Assembly (NCBI RefSeq): GCF_010587385.1
Contig: NZ_CP047476.1
Coordinates: forward strand, 806,001 to 870,000
Origin: Vibrio astriarenae
GTDB taxonomy: Bacteria > Pseudomonadota > Gammaproteobacteria > Enterobacterales > Vibrionaceae
Direction of reading: 5' to 3'
DNA: 64,000 nucleotides
Translations under genes and position numbers: made by a program
The notes under the pieces: model-generated
Told to the model about the DNA's origin: nothing
What the model saw: the letters and a program-made list of their open reading frames with translations, nothing else
Databases searched by the model: none
Part shown: piece by piece, positions 44,972 to 54,934 of the stretch
How positions within the stretch are numbered: position 1 is the first letter of the stretch
Layout of the letters: every line of letters begins with the position of its first letter

Positions 44972-46236
44972 TACTGACCTCGCTTAAGCAAAACGTCTTC
45001 TTCGTAAATCTCAACCGCTCTAAACCAATCTTCGTTCGCCGGAACGTCATTGATTTCACAGAAGTAGTTCCAAATGTCACCTAGTGGATATGTCTTCAGC
45101 TCTTCCATAAGAACCAAACGTTGAGTAAAGTCACCTTCATTTTGAAGCTGAGTTAACTTGTCATTTGGCATCAGCATCGCTTCTAGCAGCGCTTTTTGCA
45201 TATTACGTGTACCTAATACCCATGCAGCTACACGGTTGATGCTCGCATCGAAAAAGTCTAAACCTAGGTAGACTTTATCTAAGCTGTCAGTGCGAACAAG
45301 CTCTTTAGCGATTTCCTTCACTTCATCATTGAACGTTACTACGTGGTCGCTATCCCAACGTACTGGGCGAGTCACGTGTAGCGCTAATTCGTCTTGGTAA
45401 AGCAACATTGATGAAATCTTATCTGCAACAGACTCAGTAGGGTGGTAGTGGCCGTTGTCAAGCAAACACAATTTATTGTTAGCAATCGCGTAGCCCATGT
45501 AGAACTCATGAGAACCTACTGTGTATGACTCTACACCAATGCCAAATACTTTCGATTCAACTGAATCTTTGTTGTACTTCTCATCAACTTCTACCGCGAA
45601 AATTTCGTCTAAAGACTCTTTAAGGCGCTGACGAGGCTCAAAGCGATTGCTTGGAGTGTCCTTGTAACCATCTGGAATCCAGATATTAGTCAAACAGGTT
45701 TGATCGAGTTCTTTGCCTAGGTATTCACCGATTTTTCGTGAAGCGATACAGTGTTTAACCCAAAAATCGCGCACTTCTTTATCTGGGTGAGAAAGCGTCA
45801 AGCCATCACTTGCTTTAGGGTGTGAGAATAGGCTTGGGTTAAAATCTAGACCTAAACCACGCTCTTTAGCCCACTCTACCCAGCCTGCAAAATGCTCTGG
45901 CTTTAACTCATCACGTTCTACCACTTCACCATGTGTTTCCGCGTAAAGCGCATGAAGGTTAATCTTGTGCGTACCAGGAATTAAACTCAACGCTTTATCT
46001 AAGTCAGCTCGCAGCTCTTGAGCATTTGTTGCTTTTCCTGGGTAGCTACCTGTTGCAGAAATACCGCCAGACAACTCGTGGCGTGCTTCTTCAAAGCCAG
46101 TGACATCGTCACCTTGCCAGCAGTGAATAGATACCTTAACGTTTTTTAGCTTTTCTAAAACAGCATCTACATCAATCCCCCATTTTGCATATAGGGACTT
46201 GCTTAATTCATATCTATCTTTCAAAGTGTTTTGCAT
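44971..46236 (-). CDS. rhaA: L-rhamnose isomerase
   Basis: A 421-residue Rha[83 protein letters not shown] and [19 protein letters not shown], holding the metal-binding Glu/Asp/His residues of the TIM barrel. It converts L-rhamnose to L-rhamnulose. I chose ATG 46236 (AGGA six bases before) over the ATG two codons upstream. The length equals that of the E. coli enzyme within a few residues. Confidence 0.95.
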   Translation of the reverse strand: MQNTLKDRYELSKSLYAKWGIDVDAVLEKLKNVKVSIHCWQGDDVTGFEEARHELSGGISATGSYPGKATNAQELRADLDKALSLIPGTHKINLHALYAETHGEVVERDELKPEHFAGWVEWAKERGLGLDFNPSLFSHPKASDGLTLSHPDKEVRDFWVKHCIASRKIGEYLGKELDQTCLTNIWIPDGYKDTPSNRFEPRQRLKESLDEIFAVEVDEKYNKDSVESKVFGIGVESYTVGSHEFYMGYAIANNKLCLLDNGHYHPTESVADKISSMLLYQDELALHVTRPVRWDSDHVVTFNDEVKEIAKELVRTDSLDKVYLGLDFFDASINRVAAWVLGTRNMQKALLEAMLMPNDKLTQLQNEGDFTQRLVLMEELKTYPLGDIWNYFCEINDVPANEDWFRAVEIYEEDVLLKRGQ

Positions 46237-46248
46237 GATCATTCCTAC

Positions 46249-47622
46249 TTATATACTATTCTTCACGTAGCTTTTCGCTGTTTCTAAACTATTAATCTCA
46301 CCCATTGATAACATCTGAACCATGATATTACCCATACCTGTAGCCTCTACTGGACCAACTACAATTTCTTTTCCTGTCTCTTCTGCAATTAATTCATTGA
46401 GAAGCTCGTTCTTACTTCCACCACCAATGATATTAATCTTGCTAATCTTTTTACCTGTAACCTCAACCATTTCATTGATAAATTCCGAGTAGCACTTAGC
46501 AAGACTGCGGTAAACACAAATGCAAATCTCCCCTATTTCAGTTGGATACGGCTGACCTGTCTCTTTACAATAATCGACGATTTCTTCGATCATGTTTTCA
46601 CTAACAAAAAACCGTTCATTGTTTACGTCAATTACCGAAGTAAAGTCTTTGGACTCTCTCGCCATTTGAGCCAACTCTGCGTATGAATACCTGTAATCAA
46701 GAATTCTAGATACCTCTTGAATAATCCATAGACCCATAATGTTTTTTAAGAAGCGGAATCGTTTATTGTATCCACCTTCATTGGTAAAATTGTTATTTCT
46801 AGACATATCTGAAACGATAGGCTTTTCTACTTCCTTACCTAATAGCGACCAAGTCCCAGAGCTTAGAATTACCCCTTCTTCTTCGATATCGAATACACTT
46901 GCGATGAACGCTGAACCAGTATCATGAGTCGCCGGCAGTACGACTTCACAATCAAAACCGATCTTCTCTACAATGCTGTCTTTGAGGCGTCCAATACAGT
47001 GTCCAGGGAGTTGAGCCTTGCCAAAAATATCGGGCTTTACACCAGCAACTTCAAGGAGGTCTTTGTCCCATTGGTCACTGTTTACATTAAACATCTGAGT
47101 TGTCGTAGCATTTGAATACTCATTAACCTTCTCACCAGTCAGTAGGAAGTTAAGGTAATCAGGAATCATAAGGAAAGACTCAGCGCGATTTTTATCTTCA
47201 CGATCCATTGAACTCAGTTGATATAACGTATTAAAGCTCATGAACTGAATACCAGTTTTATTGTAAATCTCTTTACAACCGACCTGATCGCATATCGATT
47301 CCATTATGCCTTTTGTGCGTTCATCACGATAAGAAACCGTATTACCAATTATATTATCTTGGTTATCAAGTAAAACATAATCAACACCCCAAGTATCAAT
47401 ACCAATACTCTTCGGGATTTTATTTAGCCTCGTACACTCTTCAAGACCTAATAGAACATGAGAAAATAGTGACTCTAAATCCCAACATAGCTGACCATCT
47501 TCTTCTGACAACTTATTAGTAAATCTGTAAATCTCTTCGAGAATGATTTTGCCATTTTGTAGAGAGCCTAGTAAGTGTCTACCACTAGATGCACCTATAT
47601 CTACGGCTAGAAAATAATTCAT
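46249..47622 (-). CDS. rhaB: L-rhamnulokinase
   Basis: A 457-residue FGGY-type kinase of the RhaB family: MNYFLAVDIGASSGRHLLG (phosphate-binding loop), SIGIDTWGVDYVLLD, SYRDERT, PATHDTGSAFIA, LSSGTWSLLG and INIIGGGSKNELLNE. It phosphorylates L-rhamnulose at O1. It is the first gene of the rhaBAD-M-sulfatase operon. GGAGG precedes ATG 47622. Two GCAAAAAAT-type elements and the upstream symporter's terminator lie just ahead. Confidence 0.95.
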   Translation of the reverse strand: MNYFLAVDIGASSGRHLLGSLQNGKIILEEIYRFTNKLSEEDGQLCWDLESLFSHVLLGLEECTRLNKIPKSIGIDTWGVDYVLLDNQDNIIGNTVSYRDERTKGIMESICDQVGCKEIYNKTGIQFMSFNTLYQLSSMDREDKNRAESFLMIPDYLNFLLTGEKVNEYSNATTTQMFNVNSDQWDKDLLEVAGVKPDIFGKAQLPGHCIGRLKDSIVEKIGFDCEVVLPATHDTGSAFIASVFDIEEEGVILSSGTWSLLGKEVEKPIVSDMSRNNNFTNEGGYNKRFRFLKNIMGLWIIQEVSRILDYRYSYAELAQMARESKDFTSVIDVNNERFFVSENMIEEIVDYCKETGQPYPTEIGEICICVYRSLAKCYSEFINEMVEVTGKKISKINIIGGGSKNELLNELIAEETGKEIVVGPVEATGMGNIMVQMLSMGEINSLETAKSYVKNSI

Positions 47623-47658
47623 AGCAACCTCCGATTTGATAATTTAATAATACCGGAA

Positions 47659-47712
47659 GGCAAATTTTTCAAAATGCCCGATTCTGCCCTAAAGAGTGTC
47701 ATTTTTTGCAAA
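47659..47712 (-). promoter_or_regulatory. Two shared-motif sites upstream of rhaB
   Basis: GGCAAATTTTTCAAAATGCCC-like dyad (47659-47679) and GTCATTTTTTGCAAA (47698-47712; reverse complement TTTGCAAAAAATGAC) lie 37-90 bases before the rhaB ATG, where an AraC-type activator would bind. The second matches the element at 52302 over 14 bases. Confidence 0.55.
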
Positions 47713-47733
47713 TTAGAACTTTATTTCATAAAA

Positions 47734-47761
47734 AAACCACTTCCAACGTAGGAAGTGGTTT
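47734..47761 (-). terminator. Terminator of the SSS symporter gene
   Basis: An 11-bp stem (AAACCACTTCC / GGAAGTGGTTT) with a 6-base loop, with a T-run on the minus transcript. It separates the symporter from the rhaB promoter. Confidence 0.85.
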
Positions 47762-47784
47762 CAACTTAAAGTATTTTATACGGC

Positions 47785-49569
47785 TTATGCGTTAACTTCT
47801 TGTTTTGTGACTGTTGTTGTTTCTACAGAACGCTTAGATTTAACTAGAAGAACACCAACAAGAGCCAGAATCGCTGCGATAATAACAAACAGCATTCTAC
47901 CCCACATAGGGTTTGGTACTAACGTCAAGCTTAATATGAATAATGACGCGATCAGAACCATCTTACCTAGTACACCATTCTGGCGGTTATCCATTGCAAT
48001 ACTTTGTGGTGTATCTTCTACAATCACTTCGGTATCAACGTTAGAGAAGAACTGATCAACCTCTTTTTGTCTCTGCTCAGAATGACCTTTGTAGAAATAT
48101 TGAGATAGCACAAAGAATGGAAGCGTAATACTCATGTGACCAATCAAGCCCAAGGTCACCGACTTCATCTCAGTGTACTCACGAGAGGTGAGCGGTTGTT
48201 CCAAGTTCAGAATAGACTCAATCACCTCAGGAGTCATTCCGAATGCAATAGTACCGGAAACCATCATACCCACTAAAACCGTACCCCATCCCGCCCAATC
48301 AGGTGTTTTACGGACGAAGAAACACATAATAGAAGGAATCAAAATTGGGAAGCCAATTAGCGTACTAATGAGCATAGTCAAATCGAATAGACCGAACTCC
48401 TTCAGTGACGTTAAGAACAGCGCTGCAATGATGATTACGATACCAAACATCGCAGTTAGCAGCTTACTAACAAAAATGAGGTGCTTTTCACAATGATTCT
48501 TACAGAAGTATGGTTCGTACACACTCTTAAGAATGATGCCTGCATTTCTGTTCAGCGCCGAATCCATCGAAGACATTGTAGCCGCAAACATCGCTGCGAG
48601 CATGAGTCCTACCATGCCGACTGGCATTTCTCGACTAACAAACATAAAGTAGGTTGCATCCGCTACTTTATTACCAAGACCTGCAAGGCCCCAGGTACTT
48701 GTGTCAGGGTAATGCGCAGCAACATACCATGCAGGAACAAACCAAAGAACTGGACCGATCAGCATTAACGTACCTGCTAGCATCGCCGCTTTGCGCGCGT
48801 TCTTGGTGTCTTTAGCGGAAATATAGCGATAGGAATCAACCATGTTGTTTGTACTGAAGAACTGTTTAATGAACATGAAAATGAACCAGCCTACAAACAG
48901 GTAAGTGTGGTTATATCCGTCACCTACGAATGGCTGCTCAGGGAGCCCAGCTTCCATAAGTGGCATCAAACCTCCAGATTTCCAAATTGCTACAGCACCT
49001 GTGACTAATGTCATCGTCGTCAGAATGATCATTTGCATGAAGTCTGAAGCTACAACTGCCCAACTACCGCCGACAAGAGACATAAATAGCACGACACAGC
49101 CCGCGACGACGATGGTCTGTTCCAAAGGAACACCGATAACCGCACTTGTGAACACTGCCAGAGCATTAATCCAAATGGATGCTTGTAGCACACTTAATGG
49201 CACATTAGCCCAAGTGAATATCTGTTCATTCAAAGGACCGAGACGCATACGAACACCTTCCAAAGGTGTCACTACTCGCATCTGACGTGCTTTAGCGGCG
49301 AAGAAAAGGTAGTTACATAAATAGCCTAGTGCATTCGCATAAAAAACGGTTGTGGCAACCGCAAAACCACCGGTTAACGCCTTTCCCATATGACCAGTAA
49401 AAGTCATCGCGCTTACGGCAGTCATAAATGATGTAGAACCGACCATCCACCAAAGCATCTTGCCGCCACCACGAAAGTAATCACTCGTAGACGAACTGAA
49501 AGATTTAAACGCCATACCGATAGCGATTAAAAAACCAAAGTACACAATGACAACCGCGATATCTACCAT
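47785..49569 (-). CDS. SSS-family Na+/solute symporter, copy 2 (probable rhamnose or rhamnoside transporter)
   Basis: A 594-residue sodium:solute symporter, strongly similar in layout to the copies at 31157 and 63243: VVIVYFGFLIAIGMAFKSFSSSTSDYFRGGG, GGSWAVVASDFMQMIIL and LAAMFAATMSSMDSALNRNAG. About 14 hydrophobic segments are visible. It lies directly upstream of rhaBADM on the same strand and diverges from an AraC regulator, so L-rhamnose or a rhamnose-bearing ulvan product is a likely substrate. AGGTGG precedes ATG 49569. Confidence 0.9.
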   Translation of the reverse strand: MVDIAVVIVYFGFLIAIGMAFKSFSSSTSDYFRGGGKMLWWMVGSTSFMTAVSAMTFTGHMGKALTGGFAVATTVFYANALGYLCNYLFFAAKARQMRVVTPLEGVRMRLGPLNEQIFTWANVPLSVLQASIWINALAVFTSAVIGVPLEQTIVVAGCVVLFMSLVGGSWAVVASDFMQMIILTTMTLVTGAVAIWKSGGLMPLMEAGLPEQPFVGDGYNHTYLFVGWFIFMFIKQFFSTNNMVDSYRYISAKDTKNARKAAMLAGTLMLIGPVLWFVPAWYVAAHYPDTSTWGLAGLGNKVADATYFMFVSREMPVGMVGLMLAAMFAATMSSMDSALNRNAGIILKSVYEPYFCKNHCEKHLIFVSKLLTAMFGIVIIIAALFLTSLKEFGLFDLTMLISTLIGFPILIPSIMCFFVRKTPDWAGWGTVLVGMMVSGTIAFGMTPEVIESILNLEQPLTSREYTEMKSVTLGLIGHMSITLPFFVLSQYFYKGHSEQRQKEVDQFFSNVDTEVIVEDTPQSIAMDNRQNGVLGKMVLIASLFILSLTLVPNPMWGRMLFVIIAAILALVGVLLVKSKRSVETTTVTKQEVNA

Positions 49570-50013
49570 AGGGCCACCTTTTCACATTTTAATGTATTCA
49601 TCTTTTGTTCACTCATATATTTATTATCTGATGCATTAGAATTCTTAATAACTTGCTTTAAAATGCAATCTGCATCACATATTTATCTCGTCTGAATTAA
49701 ATTTATCTTTTGACTGGGATCACAAAATCAGCACACTCAAAAAATTAACAGAACACAAACAGTTAAACATAGATCACATTATTTAAGAACTATACAGCAA
49801 TTAGTTCACTGCAATTAGTTAACTTGAGCCATAAACCTACCAGTTTAATTTCCATCCCTTGAGCAAGATCACAAATGAACCAGCGTTTCGATTTACTAAA
49901 GTCATAATCATTGTATATTTATTGCCAATAGCAATTAATGGCTATTTTTGATGCCTCACAGGGCAAAATTTGCATCGACATAATTAGAATAATAACTCTA
50001 TAGGTGGTTAGCG
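49570..50013. promoter_or_regulatory. Divergent promoter region between SSS symporter and AraC regulator
   Basis: 444 bases without a gene. Two CRP-like sites show a TCACA half with a partial TGA half at the right spacing: TTTGA-N6-TCACA (49709-49724) and CTTGA-N6-TCACA (49858-49873). A GGGCAAAATTTGCATC element (49961-49976) matches the shared motif near the regulator start. Catabolite control plus a specific activator would fit a sugar locus. Confidence 0.6.
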
Positions 50014-50991
50014 ATGAATAAAGGGTTGAACAGAATTGCCGAATACATGAAAGACAACAATGCTGAAGAGCGCGGAATCCTCGACCATCAAAACAGCATT
50101 GATATGTCTATCTTCAAGGACGTAGGACGAACGACGATCTCCTTTGACAAGGTTGCCGCCAAAGGCAAGATGATCTCTATCAGGAAGCACACACGTTACA
50201 TTCATTATCCCGCGCACACCCATGATTATGTCGAACTTTGTTATGTATTGGAGGGAAAGTCTGAACAGCATATTGAAGGGCAAAAAATCCGACTAAACAA
50301 AGGTAACATTCTGTTTATGGGGCCAGGCGCTGTTCACGAGATCTTACCGTCGGCAAAAGATGATATTGTCATCAACTTCATCGTCCACAAAAAATTTTTC
50401 AATTACATTTTCGAATTTATCGATGACAGCAGCAGCCTGTCTACTTTTTTTATCGATGCCATTTTCAAAAACTCCACATCTAAAGCGCTGATATACGATA
50501 CGTTAGATAATCAGCCCGTTGAAAGCTTGTTAGATGACATTATCGAACAGTTAACCAATAAAGAAAGGTTTATGGAAGCAAAGATCAAGTTTCTTCTTGG
50601 TTTATTGGTTATTGAACTGATTCAGGATACCCCTCAGATCATCGACAAAAAATCTCATGAAAGCAAGGTTTTGGCGCAAGTAATCGGTCATATTGAAAAG
50701 GACTTGCAGCAGGCAAATCTCAACAATATTGCTGAGCAACTTAATATGAAAAACTACAACCTTTCTAAGTTAATTAAGAAAGAAAGTGGTAAAACCTTCA
50801 ACGCGCTATTGCGTGATATCCGTTTTAACAAATTTTGTGAATTGATCAAAGTCACAAATGTGAGTATTAATGAGCTTGCGATCGAAGTTGGATTCTCTAA
50901 CACAAGTGATTTCTATAGAAAATTCCGAACTAAGTTTGGTATATCACCCCGTGAATATCGCAACATGTCTGACAGCGCAAGGATGTTTTAA
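50014..50991 (+). CDS. Cupin-AraC family regulator (RhaR/RhaS-like)
   Basis: A 325-residue regulator. The N-terminal cupin (about 55-135; HTRYIHYPAHTHDYVELCYVLEG, LNKGNILFMGPGAVHEI) binds a sugar ligand. The C-terminal double helix-turn-helix (about 225-320; NLNNIAEQLNMKNYNLSKLIKKESG, SINELAIEVGFSNTSDFYRKFRTKFGISPREYR) is of AraC type. It is placed like RhaR/RhaS, divergent from a transporter and next to rhaBAD, so it probably activates these genes in response to rhamnose. AGGTGG precedes ATG 50014. Confidence 0.9.
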   Translation: MNKGLNRIAEYMKDNNAEERGILDHQNSIDMSIFKDVGRTTISFDKVAAKGKMISIRKHTRYIHYPAHTHDYVELCYVLEGKSEQHIEGQKIRLNKGNILFMGPGAVHEILPSAKDDIVINFIVHKKFFNYIFEFIDDSSSLSTFFIDAIFKNSTSKALIYDTLDNQPVESLLDDIIEQLTNKERFMEAKIKFLLGLLVIELIQDTPQIIDKKSHESKVLAQVIGHIEKDLQQANLNNIAEQLNMKNYNLSKLIKKESGKTFNALLRDIRFNKFCELIKVTNVSINELAIEVGFSNTSDFYRKFRTKFGISPREYRNMSDSARMF

Positions 50992-51017
50992 TCATTATCG
51001 TTCAGTACTCTTGATGC

Positions 51018-51031
51018 AGCAAAAAATGCCC
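51018..51031 (+). promoter_or_regulatory. Shared-motif site upstream of GH88 copy 2
   Basis: AGCAAAAAATGCCC, about 100 bases before the ATG at 51128. It is almost the same as the element near 34600 read on the other strand. Confidence 0.5.
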
Positions 51032-51127
51032 TTAAAGACACCAAAAATCAGCATACTTCTTAGAGACAACTTACATTAAGTTAAAGCGTGTATTAAGAGT
51101 TTTTAACCAAGCATCGGGATGTAATAT

Positions 51128-52297
51128 ATGTATAACGATTTATCATGGGTAGATAGCGCATGGTCAGATATTGTAAACAAAGTAAAAGTAACAAGTGACG
51201 AGTTAGAGGTAAACTTCCCGTCAATGACCACTGATGGCCAATATTGTGATACCCATGCTCCTTGGGCTTGGGTCGTAGGGTTCTGGCCTGGTCTTTTGTG
51301 GCTATTGTATGAAAAAGAGCACTACGAACCCTTTAAAACCATCGCAATTAACCGTGAAGAACTGATGGATCAACCTCTTGAGGAGTACGTCAACATCCAT
51401 CATGATGTCGGCTTTATGTGGCAGCTGACTTCCATCAAACAGTACGAGTTATTCGGAAACGAGAAATCTCGAACGCGCGCTTTGACAGCGGCTAGTCACT
51501 TAGCCAGTCGTTTTAATATCGGTGGTAATTTCCTTACAGCTTGGAACAAGAATGACGTCAGCAGTGCCGATCCCCGTGGCTTAAGCATCATCGATAGTAT
51601 GATGAACCTGCCAATCTTGTATTGGGCAGCAGAGCAGCTTAATTCACCCCGATTTGCTCTGGTTGCCAAGGCCCATGCTGACACTGTTTTGAAAGAGTTC
51701 ATTCGCCCTGATGGTTCTGTGCGACACATGGTTGAATTCAATTACCTGGAAGGTGGTGTTAAAGCCTATCACGGTGGACAAGGTTATTCTGAAGATTCGG
51801 CTTGGAGTCGAGGCGCATCATGGGCGATACACGGTTTTGCTTTAAGCTATAAGTACACTAAGGAGCGCAAGTATCTTGATGCAGCAATGAAAACAGCAGA
51901 CTTCTTCTTGAGTTGCTTGCCAAATGACCATGTACCACACTGGGACTTCAGAGTGCCAAAAGATGACACGACACCACGAGATACCTCTGCTGCTGCCTGT
52001 GCAGCGAGTGGAATGTTGTTGATTGCTGATTTAGTCGACGACAAGAAAGCAGCCGATAAGTACCTCCAAGCGGCAAACAACATTCTTCATAGTCTACATC
52101 AGAAATATACTACGTTTAATCAACCTAGCGAACAGGGCATTTTGACGGGTGGCGCTTTCAATGTGCCAAAAGGCTTGGGTGTCAACTGTTCACTGATTTA
52201 TGGTGACTACTATTATGTGGAGGCTATTTCAAAGCTCGTTGACAAAGTGACATTAGCTGATAAAAATCAGGTTCTAAAAACTGAGTGTTGCGAATAG
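51128..52297 (+). CDS. GH88 unsaturated glucuronyl hydrolase, copy 2
   Basis: A 389-residue GH88 protein without a signal peptide: PWAWVVGFWPGLLWLLYE, YVNIHHDVGFMWQL (Asp), LSIIDSMMNLPILYWA (Asp), GGQGYSEDSAWSRGASWAIHGFAL and RDTSAAACAASGM. It releases the unsaturated uronic acid from lyase-made oligosaccharides in the cytoplasm. It differs considerably from copy 1 at 33049, so the two may prefer different neighbouring sugars or sulfation. It lies between the AraC gene and the PL24 lyase on the plus strand. Confidence 0.9.
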   Translation: MYNDLSWVDSAWSDIVNKVKVTSDELEVNFPSMTTDGQYCDTHAPWAWVVGFWPGLLWLLYEKEHYEPFKTIAINREELMDQPLEEYVNIHHDVGFMWQLTSIKQYELFGNEKSRTRALTAASHLASRFNIGGNFLTAWNKNDVSSADPRGLSIIDSMMNLPILYWAAEQLNSPRFALVAKAHADTVLKEFIRPDGSVRHMVEFNYLEGGVKAYHGGQGYSEDSAWSRGASWAIHGFALSYKYTKERKYLDAAMKTADFFLSCLPNDHVPHWDFRVPKDDTTPRDTSAAACAASGMLLIADLVDDKKAADKYLQAANNILHSLHQKYTTFNQPSEQGILTGGAFNVPKGLGVNCSLIYGDYYYVEAISKLVDKVTLADKNQVLKTECCE

Positions 52298-52301
52298 ATA
52301 T

Positions 52302-52587
52302 TTTGCAAAAAATGACGGCGTGAATAATATTTTTTCGCCGTCAACTTTATTTTGCAATTAATGGCACTCCAATCATTTTTAAAAATTTATTTCTACAACA
52401 TAAGATAGAATGCAATTTTTGACCCTTCCTAAACCAAACTTCCCTCTTTAATGTGACTGTAACTTCATCATATGCTTTGGTTAATAGTTTAGTTTTTCCT
52501 AAAACATCATAAAGACTATTAGATTTAAAAAAGCTATTTCTCAAATGTACCCCTATATAGGCACCGCCTGTAAGTATTAAAGGAATA
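52302..52587 (+). promoter_or_regulatory. Upstream region of the PL24 lyase with shared motif and hairpin
   Basis: TTTGCAAAAAATGACGG (52302-52318) matches the shared element. It overlaps an inverted repeat, TGACGGCG ... CGCCGTCA, that may end the GH88 transcript. The rest, to the ATG at 52588, is AT-rich without a gene. Confidence 0.5.
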
Positions 52588-54090
52588 ATGATGAAATTTG
52601 GTCCAATAAACACCCTACAAAAAACTTTACGCAATCCGTCAAAAGGTATTTTCAAAAAAACCTTGTTGGCCCCTGCAATCTCAGTCGCCATGTTGTCAGC
52701 AGCATTTGGCACTCATGCAGCACAAGAGGCAAACGATCAAAAGCAAATGGTCGATTATTTTGCTGATAACGGATTTGGCAACCCCCTTGCTTTAGTACAA
52801 GCGCCCGCCGGGATTCACGAAAACGGTGTGACTTACTTAACTTATCAAGGTACATTAGAAGACCCTTACGTTGTCGCTTATAACCACAACACTGGCGAAT
52901 GGCAAGGTCCTATCAAAGCGGGCTTTAGTGAGTTAGGCAAAGACAACTACTGGGCTCCGTCTGGACGTCCTATTGATAACCATGGTAAACCAACCATGAT
53001 TATCGATGATTTAGGCTATATTCACATCTTTTTCGGAGGACATGGTGGTAGTGCCCGCCACGGTGAAAATCCACTCGGTGATGTCCACGATGGCAAAAAT
53101 AAACACATCGTATCCAAGAAGCCTTACGACATTTCGGCATGGGTGGAGTTAGATAACATTCCACCTTTCGGAAACTACAACCAAGCCGTAAAAATGGACA
53201 ATGGTGATATTTATCTATTCTACCGCCACGGTGCTCATGAAAGTGACTGGGTTTACCAAAAATCGACCGACCATGGGCGTACATTTGAAGCACCTATCTC
53301 TTTCTTAAAGCATAAACAGCGAGAGGACATTGAAGCCGTAGACAGTTGGTATGCTTGGGCAACCAAAGGAAATGGCGATGATATTATCATCACCTATGAT
53401 TACCATCCTTGCTGGAGCATTCACGCAAACAATGGTCGCGGTCACACAACAGAGCGGCATAATGCGTACTATATGGTTTTCAATACCAAAACCGGTAAGT
53501 GGAGTAACATTGAGGGCGATACATTCGAGCTTCCTGTCACTCGTGAACTTGCTAACGAAAAAACACTTGTATTAGATACGGGCGAAAAATGGACGTTCAA
53601 CGGTTCAGTCCACTTGGATCAGAATGGTTACCCTCATATTGGCACTAATATTGGTGTTGATTTAGGAGTGAAGAAAACGGGTGGGCCAAAGCAAACTTCT
53701 CACATTCGATGGACTGGTGAAGAATGGGTCGGTGGCACGGCAGTCAACCCTGCAGCGGTCAACTGGGGTGTTGATACTCGCGGCGACTTCTTCATCACTT
53801 CACCCACCGATATCACTTTTGCCCTCGGCTACAAGGAAGAAGGTGAAGGTGTTGTCGCTTACTTCAATTCCAAAGACGGTGGAGAAACTTTCGAGAAACA
53901 GAAAGAACTCCTTCGAAAAGGGCAATCCGGCTGGGCGATGTCCGCTATGATCACCAACGCACACCCTGATGCTAGATTTTTTGTTGCGGAAAAGCCTAAA
54001 GGTGAAAAGGAGTGGAGAAATCTCTACCTTCTTGGTGACAATGGTGCGGTAATGCGTGCACAAGAAGACGCTGACATTAGAGTCAAATAG
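52588..54090 (+). CDS. PL24 ulvan lyase (secreted)
   Basis: A 500-residue protein with a signal peptide (LLAPAISVAMLSAAFGTHAA) and a seven-bladed propeller resembling the Alteromonas LOR_107 PL24 ulvan lyase: MVDYFADNGFGNPLALVQAPAG, THEGTLEDPYV-type YQGTLEDPYVVAYNH, NHGKPTMIIDDLGYIHIFFGGHGG, GNYNQAVKMDNGDIYLFYRHGAHESDWVYQKSTD and VDSWYAWA. His132 and His146, and the YRHGAH histidines, are probable active-site residues. It cuts ulvan at rhamnose-3-sulfate-uronate bonds. AAGGA fits best with the second Met (52591). A terminator follows. Confidence 0.92.
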   Translation: MMKFGPINTLQKTLRNPSKGIFKKTLLAPAISVAMLSAAFGTHAAQEANDQKQMVDYFADNGFGNPLALVQAPAGIHENGVTYLTYQGTLEDPYVVAYNHNTGEWQGPIKAGFSELGKDNYWAPSGRPIDNHGKPTMIIDDLGYIHIFFGGHGGSARHGENPLGDVHDGKNKHIVSKKPYDISAWVELDNIPPFGNYNQAVKMDNGDIYLFYRHGAHESDWVYQKSTDHGRTFEAPISFLKHKQREDIEAVDSWYAWATKGNGDDIIITYDYHPCWSIHANNGRGHTTERHNAYYMVFNTKTGKWSNIEGDTFELPVTRELANEKTLVLDTGEKWTFNGSVHLDQNGYPHIGTNIGVDLGVKKTGGPKQTSHIRWTGEEWVGGTAVNPAAVNWGVDTRGDFFITSPTDITFALGYKEEGEGVVAYFNSKDGGETFEKQKELLRKGQSGWAMSAMITNAHPDARFFVAEKPKGEKEWRNLYLLGDNGAVMRAQEDADIRVK

Positions 54091-54112
54091 AATCTAGATT
54101 CAAAGCAATAAA

Positions 54113-54143
54113 AAACGCCTAACCAAAAACCGGTTAGGCGTTT
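54113..54143 (+). terminator. Terminator of the PL24 lyase gene
   Basis: A perfect 12-bp stem (AAACGCCTAACC / GGTTAGGCGTTT) with a 7-base loop, 23 bases after the stop. Confidence 0.9.
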
Positions 54144-54216
54144 ATGCATGGGGCATAAAATTTGGACAAATAAAACGAACTTAGTAAGATCTAAACCTAG
54201 GTGTCCAAGCGCAGAC

Positions 54217-54471
54217 TTAATAAGACATATCAATGGCTAAATCTAAGTCAAACTCGTACTTACTTTCCATAGCGATCTCATTGCACTGTTCAGCGCTTAG
54301 AGACCACGTTTCGTTTTCTATACGGGACTCCATTTCAGACATGAACTCGACTCTTCCTTTGTCGCTGTTTGAAGCCAAAGCTACACCATAAGCTTCACAG
54401 ACTTCTTGGTCAGTCATTGCAAATGCACCCAAAGACATTGCTGCAGCGATACAACCCACTAATACTCTCAT
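54217..54471 (-). CDS. Small secreted hypothetical protein (84 aa)
   Basis: A short protein with a clear signal peptide (RVLVGCIAAAMSLGAFA), leaving about 65 acidic residues with two cysteines (EVCEAYGVALAS and EQCNEIAMES) that could form one disulfide. AGGAG precedes ATG 54471; the longer GTG start has poorer spacing. I do not recognise a domain. It lies opposite the PL24 lyase and may be unrelated to polysaccharide breakdown. Confidence 0.65.
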   Translation of the reverse strand: MRVLVGCIAAAMSLGAFAMTDQEVCEAYGVALASNSDKGRVEFMSEMESRIENETWSLSAEQCNEIAMESKYEFDLDLAIDMSY

Positions 54472-54934
54472 CTTCACTTCTCCTCTGTTTTGTTTGCTTT
54501 CGACGTAACCCTAGATCAAGTCACATAATTCGCAAGATAATTTTTCTTGCTCTAGTGAAACCACGTGAATATGCGCAGACATAGCCCTATTTAAAGTAAT
54601 TCTTTGCCCCGACCCCAAAAATCACAAAAGCTACATCACAAAACAACACGATAACCCTGCAAAACCAAATATCGCAATTGACACACACGAAAAAACAAAA
54701 CTAACAACCAAAGTAAGTGAAACTCTTATTCACTTAGACTAAATGTCATCGTCTATTACTGCGTTATTCGCGACATATACACATTGCAACCTTTGACCTT
54801 CATGAAAATAAATATCGACATCAACTCCAGTTCTAACCAAAGGTAAAATTAAGTATCCCTCTGTTTTTATTAACAATAGGGGTAGATAGAACCAGTGATT
54901 TACTAAGTACTATTAAGAAGAGGACTAACCTACA
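54472..54934. other. Intergenic region between divergent genes
   Basis: About 460 AT-rich bases hold the two divergent promoters. No gene, strong repeat or shared motif was found here by eye. Confidence 0.5.
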
